Below are positions 1 through 9,844 of a stretch of DNA of 10,940 nt, piece after piece; position 1 is the stretch's first letter; every line of letters begins with the position of its first letter. Made by a program: the position numbers and the translations under genes. The stretch is taken from assembly GCA_000310025.1 (NCBI GenBank), contig FN649752.1:1633958-1644897 (forward strand), read 5' to 3'. The notes below the pieces were generated by a model. That model had not been told where the DNA came from. It did not search any database and saw nothing but the letters and a program-made list of their open reading frames with translations. This DNA comes from Ectocarpus siliculosus (lineage: Eukaryota > Sar > Phaeophyceae > Ectocarpales > Ectocarpaceae).

Positions 1-364
1 GGGGGGGGGGGGGGGGGGGGGGGCACTCATGCAAACGCATGCCGTAGTCGTTAGACTTTCGACGTCGCACCCCTGCAATGCCCGGACGGATTGATCTGCG
101 AGTTTTTCGCTATTTAGCCCAGGCAACTGTTCACAAGGATGATTCAGAAGCTGGTCAGCATGCTTGCGTTTGGAGAACGAAGGGGGGCGGGGGGGGGTTA
201 ATACACACAACTGGCGCCGTTACGTCAACGTGGGACCGGCCGACTGATCGGTACGGTTTTGCGCGGTGCAAGGCAACGCTGCGCAATACAAGCGTGCCGC
301 TGCTTACTGCTCGACAGCGGCGACCACCCGCCCGTAAAAGACCCCACACCGCCAACCCACTCAC
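1..364 (-). other. Start of the last visible mevalonate kinase intron, with a 23-base G run at the edge
   Basis: The donor GTGAGTGG begins at 364, after the codons for Thr-Gly-Ala. The remaining sequence shows none of the expected C-terminal residues (the rest of the Gly-rich motif and an LL core), so the last exon should lie outside. Positions 1-23 are pure G and 181-199 are G-rich. Such runs may be genuine or may mark a sequence gap. Confidence 0.6.
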
Positions 365-3953
<3,589 letters not shown>

Positions 3954-4097
3954 CCCCACTGTATGAGGCAGGCGCGTCGGTTGCGGGAGAGGCTAAGGAA
4001 GCAAAGGTTGGGTGCTTCACGTTGAACGAGAGACAAAATACCGCAGTAGGTGACGCAAGATATCGCACCCCCTGGACCGATGCTTAAAGCAATACAC

Positions 4098-4098
<1 letters not shown>

Positions 4099-4129
<31 letters not shown>
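4099..4129. repeat. (GA)n dinucleotide tract upstream of mevalonate kinase
   Basis: About 15 GA units lie 146 bases upstream of the candidate mevalonate kinase ATG; in the gene's direction they read as (CT)n. Pyrimidine tracts near transcription starts occur in promoters and 5' UTRs, but nothing here proves that role. Confidence 0.9.
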
Positions 4130-4132
<3 letters not shown>

Positions 4133-4321
4133 AATAGTGACAAAAATTGGCGGCGTTGGATAATACGTCTCGTCGAGAGCTTTCCGAAAACGGACACTCG
4201 TTCGGTTTGTCCATCCGTCGTCGCCGTCGACTACAAATCGAGCTTTAAAATTCGGTCCGGGGTGCGTGATATCTTACGTCACCTAGATGCTGCCTTGCAT
4301 GCGGAACGACTTGGTATATAG

Positions 4322-4519
4322 AGTCGGAGGCCGCGAGCGGGAGAATACGGCCAACACACGCGGGTCATCAATACCATACCATTCGTTTCCGGTGATACGG
4401 ATCGCGAAGGGGGGTACATAATGCATTGTCTGAGGCGGGTTCCGAGACAGGGGCACACCGCCGTGGAGGAGGGTATGGCGGACTTTGCTGGGGCTTGGGG
4501 GCACACAAGAGACCGTTGA
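4322..4519 (+). other. Open 65-codon stretch, possibly an exon fragment; unrecognised
   Basis: The frame is open between TAG (4319-4321) and TGA (4517-4519), with the first ATG at 4421. The peptide is protein-like (EYGQHTRVINTIPFVSGDTD is part of it). A donor-like GTATGG at 4473 would leave phase 1. An AG before 4599 (CTTGAG|CA) would continue in phase into the ATG frame at 4612, but that acceptor has no good pyrimidine tract. Treat as a lead only. Confidence 0.15.
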
Positions 4520-4545
4520 GGGCATAATTTCGAAGCGCGAGTGCT

Positions 4546-4893
4546 TCATTCCCATCTCCGCTTAAAAACCGGCCCGGTACACGGGTGTGCTCTTGAGCAC
4601 CCACCAAAAATATGGAAGCTTTCCTCCAGAAACAAAACTCCGTTTTTGTGCGGGAAGGATGCTGGGTATCGCACATGTCCGACAAGCCTAGGTCGAACCT
4701 GGAGACGCATCGACAGCAGTTCCGCCGCTATGGCATGCTGCAGTTGATATGTCCAACCGACGGTTTTTGACCAACCTCGTGCTTTTTGTTGGAAAGCAGC
4801 CAAGGAGCTGTTGCGGTTTCTGATCGAACTCCTCCAGAATAAGTACATGTACGTCGTGTCTGCGAGGTGGTCGAACATTGAGCGCATAGCCAT
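4546..4893 (-). CDS. Uninterrupted 115-codon reading frame, hypothetical, competing with the plus-strand reading
   Basis: It starts with ATG at 4893 (MAMRSMFDHLADTTY) and runs to a TGA at 4548-4546 without interruption. It has no recognised motif and no splice sites that I could tie to a neighbour. It overlaps the broken plus-strand reading, and at most one of the two is likely to be real. It is listed because it is the only unbroken ATG frame of this length between mevalonate kinase and the dispersed repeat. Confidence 0.15.
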   Translation of the reverse strand: MAMRSMFDHLADTTYMYLFWRSSIRNRNSSLAAFQQKARGWSKTVGWTYQLQHAIAAELLSMRLQVRPRLVGHVRYPASFPHKNGVLFLEESFHIFGGCSRAHPCTGPVFKRRWE

Positions 4894-4936
4894 CCCTCGG
4901 TTGTTGGAACGCTCTCGCTGGGGTCACGGAACTTGA
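4612..4936 (+). pseudogene. Candidate small coding region broken by one extra T; unrecognised
   Basis: An ATG at 4612 (context AAATATGG, in-frame TGA just upstream) opens 52 codons starting MEAFLQKQNS, ending at TGA 4768-4770. In the +1 frame, a protein-like stretch continues to a TGA at 4934-4936, with FCWKAAKELLRFLIELL, then KYMYVVSARWSN and RIAIPRLLERSRWG. The two parts join as ...CPTDGFDQPR... if the T run at 4764-4768 had four T instead of five, giving about 107 residues. The second half looks like an amphipathic helix followed by a basic segment. No family was recognised. The minus strand also has a clean 115-codon frame here, so the coding strand is uncertain. A sequencing error in the T run is possible. 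Confidence 0.3.
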
Positions 4937-5091
4937 CTAACATGACCTCGATATACAGATATACAGGCTCGAGCCCAACTCATTTGCATGTGCTACTCCG
5001 TCTTGTTTTGGATGCATACAGTCCGGATAGCCACGTTCTTCCAAAGTTGTTCGTACGATACACGCGAAGGTCAGCGTGTAGCGTTTTCTAA

Positions 5092-5266
5092 GGCGTATTC
5101 TACAAAATACTTTTATTAGGAAAAATACAAAAAAACACAGGTAGAAAGACCACCCGTTCGAGATAATACCACAGCAGTCGAAGGGGATGTGTTGGATGTC
5201 TTTGCAGTTAGTGGAGAGAAACCGGCTGGGTACTGGGTGTATTTTGAGTCTGTTTAAGCCTATACA
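5092..5266 (+). repeat. Dispersed repeat, copy 1
   Basis: This segment matches 7838-8002 in the same orientation. Shared blocks in order are GC(G/A)TATTCTA, AGAAAGAC, TTCGAGATA, CACAG..TCGAA.GGGATGT, AACCGGCTGGGTACTGG, GAGTCT and TATAC. Similarity is roughly three-quarters by eye, with small gaps. Translations of the two copies fall in different frames, so it is probably non-coding. It may be a fragment of a SINE-like or other interspersed element. Confidence 0.8.
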
Positions 5267-5965
5267 CTGCTGTACTAGCTGGTGCTGAGTGCAAAAACAT
5301 TCTGTATAGGTAACACAGTTCATATTACAAAACCTCCCCTGTAGTTCGCTACTGTACTTGGCCAACGACAAATATATCGGGGACAAGCCCTCGGTGATTC
5401 GTGCGTCAAAAAATGCAAAATGTAACCTTCACAGGAAAACGGCGCAGTGTACTGTACACATATGAAAACGTGAACTTCCGGATAGATACCCAAACTTCCG
5501 CACGGATAGATATCCAATCTCCGGCCAAAGGAATGTTCCGAGAGAATTTCCCAAGCTGCTGCCATCAACTTGTCGGATCTTGCAATACGTCATCGCTGGC
5601 GCGCTCAGCCATGTTTGGCAAAATTCCTCCGCCACACTGCTGCTGCATTATTCCAGAGTAACTGCGCTCAGCCGGCGGCAGGCTTAACCACATCAGCCCT
5701 ACGGGTACCAAGGGAATTGAGCCAGGCTCCACAGCAGTAGGGGGCGTGACTAAAGAACATCTTCTTCTCGCAAGCGTTGAGACCGCAATGTAACCAACCA
5801 TGACGTCAACACAACAAACAGGACGGACACAAACAAACACGGTTGATTGTATCCGCGGATGAAAGTCCGGCACGATATACATATGACAACTATCCATCCT
5901 CGGGTGAGGTACAGATAGTGGTTGCCCCGCTTTGGATGTTCTTCTCAGTGCATACCACAGGTGTA
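5267..5965. other. Stretch without a supported gene
   Basis: I see no family motif here on either strand. A short imperfect tandem duplication is visible at about 5474-5517 (ACTTCCG..GGATAGATA..CCAA twice). A 181-codon minus-strand frame covers 5565-6110, but it starts at a non-ATG codon and shows no recognisable domain. I do not call it a gene. Confidence 0.5.
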
Positions 5966-6070
5966 TCATAGGTTGGCAGTAGCTTGCTTGGTGGTCTTGG
6001 GGTCGTTCTTTCCAAGATAGTGCGGATGCTGCCCAGGAGAGGATAACCATGTAATGATACCATGGTGTCG
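5966..6070 (-). CDS. Possible terminal exon of the low-complexity protein gene
   Basis: On the minus strand a strong acceptor (pyrimidine-rich TTTCTTTCGTTTCAG) ends at 6071. Reading in phase 0, as required by the donor at 6351, gives 34 codons ending ...KTTKQATANL and a TGA at 5968-5966. The other two frames are also open for a distance, so phase agreement is the only support. Confidence 0.2.
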   Translation of the reverse strand, partial: RHHGIITWLSSPGQHPHYLGKNDPKTTKQATANL

Positions 6071-6351
6071 CTGAAACGAAAGAAAGGGCCCACCGCTTTC
6101 CATTAGCCACCCACAGCCTCTAGATATCAGTTCGTAGTATTGGTGCGGCGGGGCTTTGGACATCCACCTAACCTACAGGTACCGAACCAAAAAAGCATAG
6201 GGCGAAATCGACGGATCATGTTGCGAATGTGTTGCCAAGTGGTATTGTTCCGCGCTCGCAGACAGAGAGAGAGGGCGCGCGCGCGAGAAGGAGATCAGGG
6301 GTGTGTACGTTGTAAAACACAACACCCGTACACCAGACAGACTTCGCTCAC

Positions 6352-6933
6352 CTGCTTATCCTCCTCCTCCTCCTCCTCCTCCTCCTCCTCCTCCACCTCC
6401 TCCTGCAGGCAAGCTGGGAGCTTGTGGACGATGCCCCGCACACGGGGCGGCGAGGGCTGCGGCGACGGTGGCCTCCAAGGCTCCTCCTCCTCCTCCTCCG
6501 CAGGCGCGGGTGCTGCCGCCGTTCCCACCGTCACCGTCCAGTCCTGCTCCATCACCATCCTGCTCGGGCCCTGTCGCACCGGGTGTTCGAGGGCGACAAG
6601 CCCCGCCTTCGGCTGCAGCGCTCCATCAAAAGAATCCCTTGCGGACTGATAGAGCTCCTTGACGGACTGCTCCTTGTCCAGGCCGCCAGGCGACCCGGGG
6701 GGAGTGTACCTCGACTCTCGCCGAAAGACGCGCCTGGGCGGGGAAGGGGCCACGTCATCATCCGTGCTTGTTGTTGTTGCTGCTTCTGAGGAACCCTGTT
6801 GCTGTTGCTGCTGTTGCGCGGCAGGAGGACCCAAGTCCAGCACCGGGCTGTTGTTGTTGTTGTTGCTGCCTTCTTGAAGCACCTGCCCTATGTTCTCCGT
6901 GAGGCTGCCGCCGGCGGTGTAGGGCGCCGACAT
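6352..6933 (-). CDS. Hypothetical low-complexity, acidic-tailed protein, exon of 194 codons
   Basis: The exon runs from ATG at 6933 to a good donor, CAG|GTGAGC, at 6351. I do not recognise the family. The protein has Asn5 (24-28), Gln7 (40-46), a basic Arg patch RRVFRRESR (67-75), proline-directed Thr/Ser sites (TPPGSP, 78-82), Glu6 (146-151) and a long Glu run (about 178-191). The only ordered-looking part is about residues 84-138. The ATG may be the true start, or the exon may begin at GATATC after ACACAAG (6943), as a splice acceptor there keeps the frame open. A phase-0 terminal exon at 6070-5966 (acceptor TTTCTTTCGTTTCAG, 34 codons, TGA) would complete a ~228-residue protein but is unproven. 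It is divergent from the Eaf6 gene. The CTC/CTG/GTT triplet runs on the plus strand are its codon repeats. Confidence 0.6.
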
Positions 6934-7287
6934 CAAGATATCCTTGTGTGCTCGACGTTTGGGGAAGGTAAATGGGTCTCAGGTGGTCCCCTGGAGGCTA
7001 CCTAAGGCAGGTGTGTTCTCTGTGGAAAGTCTGCAACTGTTCCGAAGTGCAGAGTGTGGTAGACAACCTGGAGCTGGGGAGCGGCGTGTGTTGGGGCTCC
7101 GTACTATGGAAAACGGGTTCCAATACTTCCCCCAATTTATTTGTCGTTGGCCCCCCGTGCGTTAGGCCCTGGTTAGGCCGGCGGCCGGCGGTGGTAGCGG
7201 CGGGCTGCTCACCTGTCACTAACTGCCGTCACTGGCACCACAATCGTCGTGGGCCTCGCATCGGCCCTAAGGGACGCGGCAGAATAA
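6934..7287. promoter_or_regulatory. Divergent intergenic region, likely bidirectional promoter
   Basis: Two ATGs point away from each other across 354 bases (minus at 6933, plus at 7288), so the region must hold the control sequences of one or both genes if these are first exons. A consensus minus-strand donor, GACAG|GTGAGC, at 7212 suggests the minus gene may have an untranslated 5' exon starting near or inside the Eaf6 exon. I found no convincing TATA box. GC content is high toward 7150-7210. Confidence 0.4.
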
Positions 7288-7615
7288 ATGGCGAAAGAGG
7301 CGGCGGCAAAGGGCTCTGCAGCCTCGGTGGACGTCCGACCCTCGGAGACGCCCAAGGACCTGAAGAAGAGGGTCAGGGGTTTGGACAAGTCGCTCACCAG
7401 CGTGCACGAGCGCTTGGTGCAGACCGAGAAGCAGATCTTCGACCTAGAGCGCAGCTACCTCGAGGAGACCAGGCTCTACGGAAACGTGCTCCAGGGCTGG
7501 GATGCCTACCTCGATACCAAGGGGAAGGGAGTAGCAGACGGCGGGAAGGGCGAGGCGGCGGCTGGGGGACGAGGAGGGGGCAACAAGCGAGAGGCAGCTT
7601 CTGAAGGAGAGGAAG
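7288..7615 (+). CDS. EAF6: Eaf6/MEAF6-type histone acetyltransferase complex subunit, first exon
   Basis: Eaf6 is a small coiled-coil subunit of NuA4/TIP60, HBO1 and MOZ/MORF-type acetyltransferase complexes and acts in the nucleus. Residues about 24-75 match the family core: leucine/lysine-rich heptads, then EKQIFDLERSYLEETRLYGN and VLQGWDAYL, close to the family pattern LExQIYxxExSYLEDTxxYGNIIxGWDxYL. A Gly/Lys-rich tail follows (79-109). The ATG at 7288 has an in-frame TAA directly before it, so the start is secure. The exon ends in phase 1 at a GTATGT donor (7616-7617). The frame stays open to 7875, but that part lacks family features and looks like intron. The C-terminal tail of this family is disordered and poorly conserved, so I could not locate further exons; they may lie beyond the TIR element or outside the window. 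Confidence 0.85.
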
Positions 7616-7837
7616 GTATGTACAGTATGTGTGGGCGTCACGACGAAGTATGTACAGCTGTGTTCAGGTGTGCTGCTCTTAGGCGGGATGTCAAGTGTTG
7701 GCCCCTTCACAAAACCACACCTTTATGGATGATATGCAAGCAAGCCCGTGTGACAGATCTAATTTACGCATTAACGCATTTTGGCGTTCTGCGGTTGGAT
7801 TGGGGGGCAACTATTAACAGCAGTCGGCAGCAGTTCC

Positions 7838-8002
7838 ACCGCATATTCTATTTTCAAATCATTAAGGACAAATAAATACACGCACAGAAAGACTACCAAT
7901 TCGAGATATACCCACAGTCGAACGGGATGTGGTGGAGTCTTTTCAGTGAGTGGAGGAAAACCGGCTGGGTACTGGACTTCGAGTCTTTTCAAGTCTATAC
8001 AT
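7838..8002 (+). repeat. Dispersed repeat, copy 2 (downstream of the Eaf6 exon)
   Basis: This is the second copy of the family seen at 5092-5266. It includes the exact 16-base match CCGGCTGGGTACTGG(A/G). It lies downstream of the Eaf6 first exon, probably in its intron. No terminal repeats or obvious target duplication could be fixed by eye. Confidence 0.8.
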
Positions 8003-8039
8003 ATTGGAATTTCTAGGCCTTTCCCCCGCCGGCGACTTT

Positions 8040-8185
8040 TTTTTTTTTTTCGGCGTTTCACGATATTTTTTCGGCAAATTGTATTGATGAAAAATAATAA
8101 AATAATCGTTTTCCGGCGACGTTCAGCGATTCAGTATGTTTTTTCGGTGAGTCCTGGTTCATTTTCGGCGATTTTCGGCGATTTT
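8040..8185 (+). repeat. Cluster of TTTTCGGCG(A)-like words next to the TIR element
   Basis: At least six variants of T-run + CGGCG/CGGTG occur here, near 8045, 8068, 8110, 8140, 8163 and 8173. The last two are an exact direct repeat (ATTTTCGGCG at 8161-8170 and 8171-8180) ending six bases before the target TTA of the TIR element. Similar TTTTTCGGC words occur in the mevalonate kinase tandem repeat. Confidence 0.6.
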
Positions 8186-8189
8186 CTTA

Positions 8190-8242
8190 GGCCACTTGTT
8201 AAGCTGTCCTTTTTTGGGCTGTCCCTTTTCTCAAAAAGGGAC
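8190..8242 (+). repeat. Left terminal inverted repeat, 53 bp
   Basis: It starts GGCCACTTG and ends with its own small palindrome, GTCCCTTTT CTC AAAAAGGGAC (8221-8242), so the end can fold back on itself as well as pair with the right end. Confidence 0.9.
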
Positions 8243-8374
8243 GAACCAAAAAATAATCTAGCAAAAAGATGACCCACTTGTTACGGTGCTGGTCGATCCT
8301 TTTTGCTCATCCGCCAAAAAAAATGACCCTGCAACAAGAGCAACGGCCGTTCGTCACACAGTAAGTACCTTGGC

Positions 8375-9031
8375 ACCGAGTTGGTTTTTCGGTGATATCT
8401 CCGCACAGAGCGAAGCATCAGCAACTGTAAAGCTATCCCCCGCGAGCTGGGTGCTTGGTCCGCCTTGTGTGGCGGCTGATCGAGACCACAGGGCAGTGGG
8501 AGGCACGGCAACTGAGGTGGCGAGAGTCAACAGCACCTTGAAAAACCCCACCGCGCCAACAACCAGCTTTTTTTGCTCTTTTTTGCCCATGCCGCAACTT
8601 TGGTTCATGGATGCTCCCTCGCCACACACTGAAACAACAGCGATGACAAAGGTATCCGCCACGAGCTATGTGTATGGTCCGTCTTGTGTGATGGTTGATA
8701 CTGACCAGGAGGCTGACGGGCGGTCAGAGGTTGTGAGCGCGAGAGTGGTGGACAAGCGGGAAAAATGACCCGCCGCGTCTCCAAGCATATTTTTTGTTCG
8801 TTTTCCCGTGTTGCAACTTTGGTTCATCGATGCTCCCTCGTCACACACCGAAGCAACAGCGATGACAAAGGTATCCGCCATGAGCTGTGCGTCTGATTCG
8901 TCTTGTGTGGTGATTGATACAGACCAGGACGCTATAGGTCGCCCAGAAGTTGGGTTCGCAAAAGTTGACTGTGCACCAAAAAGACCCACCGCTGCTGCGT
9001 CCAGGCTCTTTCGGCTCGTTTGCCGCTTGTT
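8375..9031. repeat. Three tandem 219-bp repeats inside the TIR element
   Basis: Anchors such as CCGCCTTGTGT (8460), CCGTCTTGTGT (8679) and TTCGTCTTGTG (8898) recur at exactly 219 bases. GCAACTTTGGTTCAT is at 8594 and 8813. Copies 2 and 3 are closest; copy 1 is more diverged. The unit is a multiple of three with no net indel. One frame on each strand is open across the array except for a single stop (minus TAG at 8668-8666, where the sister copy has CAG; plus TGA at 8766-8768). Base differences between copies 2 and 3 fall about equally on all three codon positions in either frame, so I see no sign of selection on a protein. Confidence 0.85.
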
Positions 9032-9232
9032 TGCCGCACACATCGGGTTGTCCACCTGGTCAGCCGAATGACAACATTACGTCTATCGCCGAGGCTACTG
9101 ACTCCGTACCAGTCACGTGACACGACTCGTGCGAATACCGTTAGAGTTTGCGGGGAACATCCGTCGAGATATTCAAGTTTGTGGGCAAGTGTCATGTGTT
9201 GTGACAGAAAAAGGACAACAAAAAAGGACCGT

Positions 9233-9273
9233 CCCATCCTGTCACAAAGTTGCCCAAAAAGGGACAGGATGGG
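9233..9273. other. Hairpin with an 11-bp perfect stem near the right end of the TIR element
   Basis: CCCATCCTGTC (9233-9243) is the exact reverse complement of GACAGGATGGG (9263-9273), with a 19-base loop. It belongs to the fold-back-rich right flank of the element. Confidence 0.8.
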
Positions 9274-9353
9274 GCGATCTTTTTTCGCTGTCCCTTTTCG
9301 GGAGGTTCAAAAATGCAAAAAAAGACCACCTAACAAGTGGTTCTTGGTCAGTT

Positions 9354-9406
9354 GTCCCTTTTTTAGAAAAGGGACAGCCCAAAAAAGGACAGCTTAACAA
9401 GTGGCC
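9354..9406 (-). repeat. Right terminal inverted repeat, 53 bp
   Basis: This is the reverse complement of the left end with one mismatch, in the loop of the internal palindrome. It is followed by TTA at 9407-9409. Confidence 0.9.
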
Positions 9407-9574
9407 TTAGGCTGCTACCTTTCGCAATTTTTACTTCAGCGACTTCATCGAAGCGACTTTCGCGACGCATATGTGTACTTCTAGTACACACAAACGAGCG
9501 GGTCGCGAGGCTGTTGACTGTTGGACTGCTGCAGAGGTCACCTGTCGGCGATAGGCGAAGTAATAATGTGCCCT

Positions 9575-9584
9575 TTTATTTATT
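9575..9584 (-). terminator. Candidate poly(A) signal (overlapping AATAAA)
   Basis: The minus strand reads AATAAATAAA here, two overlapping AATAAA hexamers. They lie in a plausible place for the 3' end of the acidic-tail exon that stops at 9749. The call depends on that exon being real. Confidence 0.3.
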
Positions 9585-9748
9585 TCCTACAGACAACATG
9601 CAATTTTCAATTTTCCACTCAACATCGAAAAATCTTCTGAAATAGGAAAGGATGACGCGCTACTTGAGGGCAAAAAAAAACTTTTACCCCCACGACCTTC
9701 GACACAAAAAAGACATCTACATTAAATTTACGAAACACAGGTAGGTCT

Positions 9749-9833
9749 TCAGTCGCTGTCTTCATCGCTGTCATCGCTTTCGTCGCTACCGCCGCCGTTG
9801 ATGGCATCTGCCGCGCTACCCTCCTCTGCTGAG
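9749..9833 (-). CDS. Candidate last exon of an unknown gene with an acidic Ser/Asp C-terminus
   Basis: On the minus strand, reading from an AG at 9835-9834 gives about 27 codons starting SAEEGSAADAINGGG and ending DESDDSDEDSD, then TGA (9751-9749). Acidic Ser/Asp tails of this kind are common at the ends of eukaryotic nuclear proteins. AATAAATAAA lies about 165 bases downstream, a fitting poly(A) signal. The weak points are that the AG has no pyrimidine tract before it, and that the sequence upstream is retrotransposon. Either the exon is real and the element sits in the intron, or the insertion cut the gene. A tandem TCATCGCTGTC-like repetition could also mimic such a tail. Confidence 0.3.
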
Positions 9834-9844
9834 CTATTTTGGAC

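Larger units (their letters stand above)
8190..9406. mobile_element. Non-autonomous DNA transposon with 53-bp terminal inverted repeats and TTA target duplication
   Basis: The left end 8190-8242 and the reverse complement of the right end 9354-9406 agree at 52 of 53 bases. Both begin GGCCACTTGTTAAGCTGTCC. TTA lies immediately outside each end (8187-8189 and 9407-9409), consistent with a 3-bp target duplication. A GG-starting end with a TTA/TWA target is typical of PIF/Harbinger elements, so that superfamily is my best guess. The inner flanks hold further diverged inverted copies of CCACTTGTTA (8274-8283 and 9331-9340) and repeated GTCCCTTTT/AAAAGGGAC words. No transposase motif is visible, so it would need a helper. 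The near-identical ends suggest fairly recent movement. Confidence 0.88.

Noticed and set aside
4713-4730. CAGCAGTTCCGCCGCTAT resembling CAGCAGTTCCACCGCATAT at 7829
   Set aside because: The match is short and its flanks do not align beyond it, so it is probably chance or at most an extension of the dispersed repeat that I cannot support.
4937-5386. 149-codon minus-strand frame
   Set aside because: It runs through the dispersed repeat, and the second repeat copy translates in a different frame with a different peptide, so the frame is probably accidental.
5565-6110. Open minus-strand frame of 181 codons
   Set aside because: It starts at a non-ATG codon and has no recognisable domain. A strong splice acceptor (6071) within it supports a different frame.
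7616-7875. Extension of the Eaf6 frame past the GTATGT donor
   Set aside because: The translation loses all family character, and the donor is strong. The segment is most likely intron.
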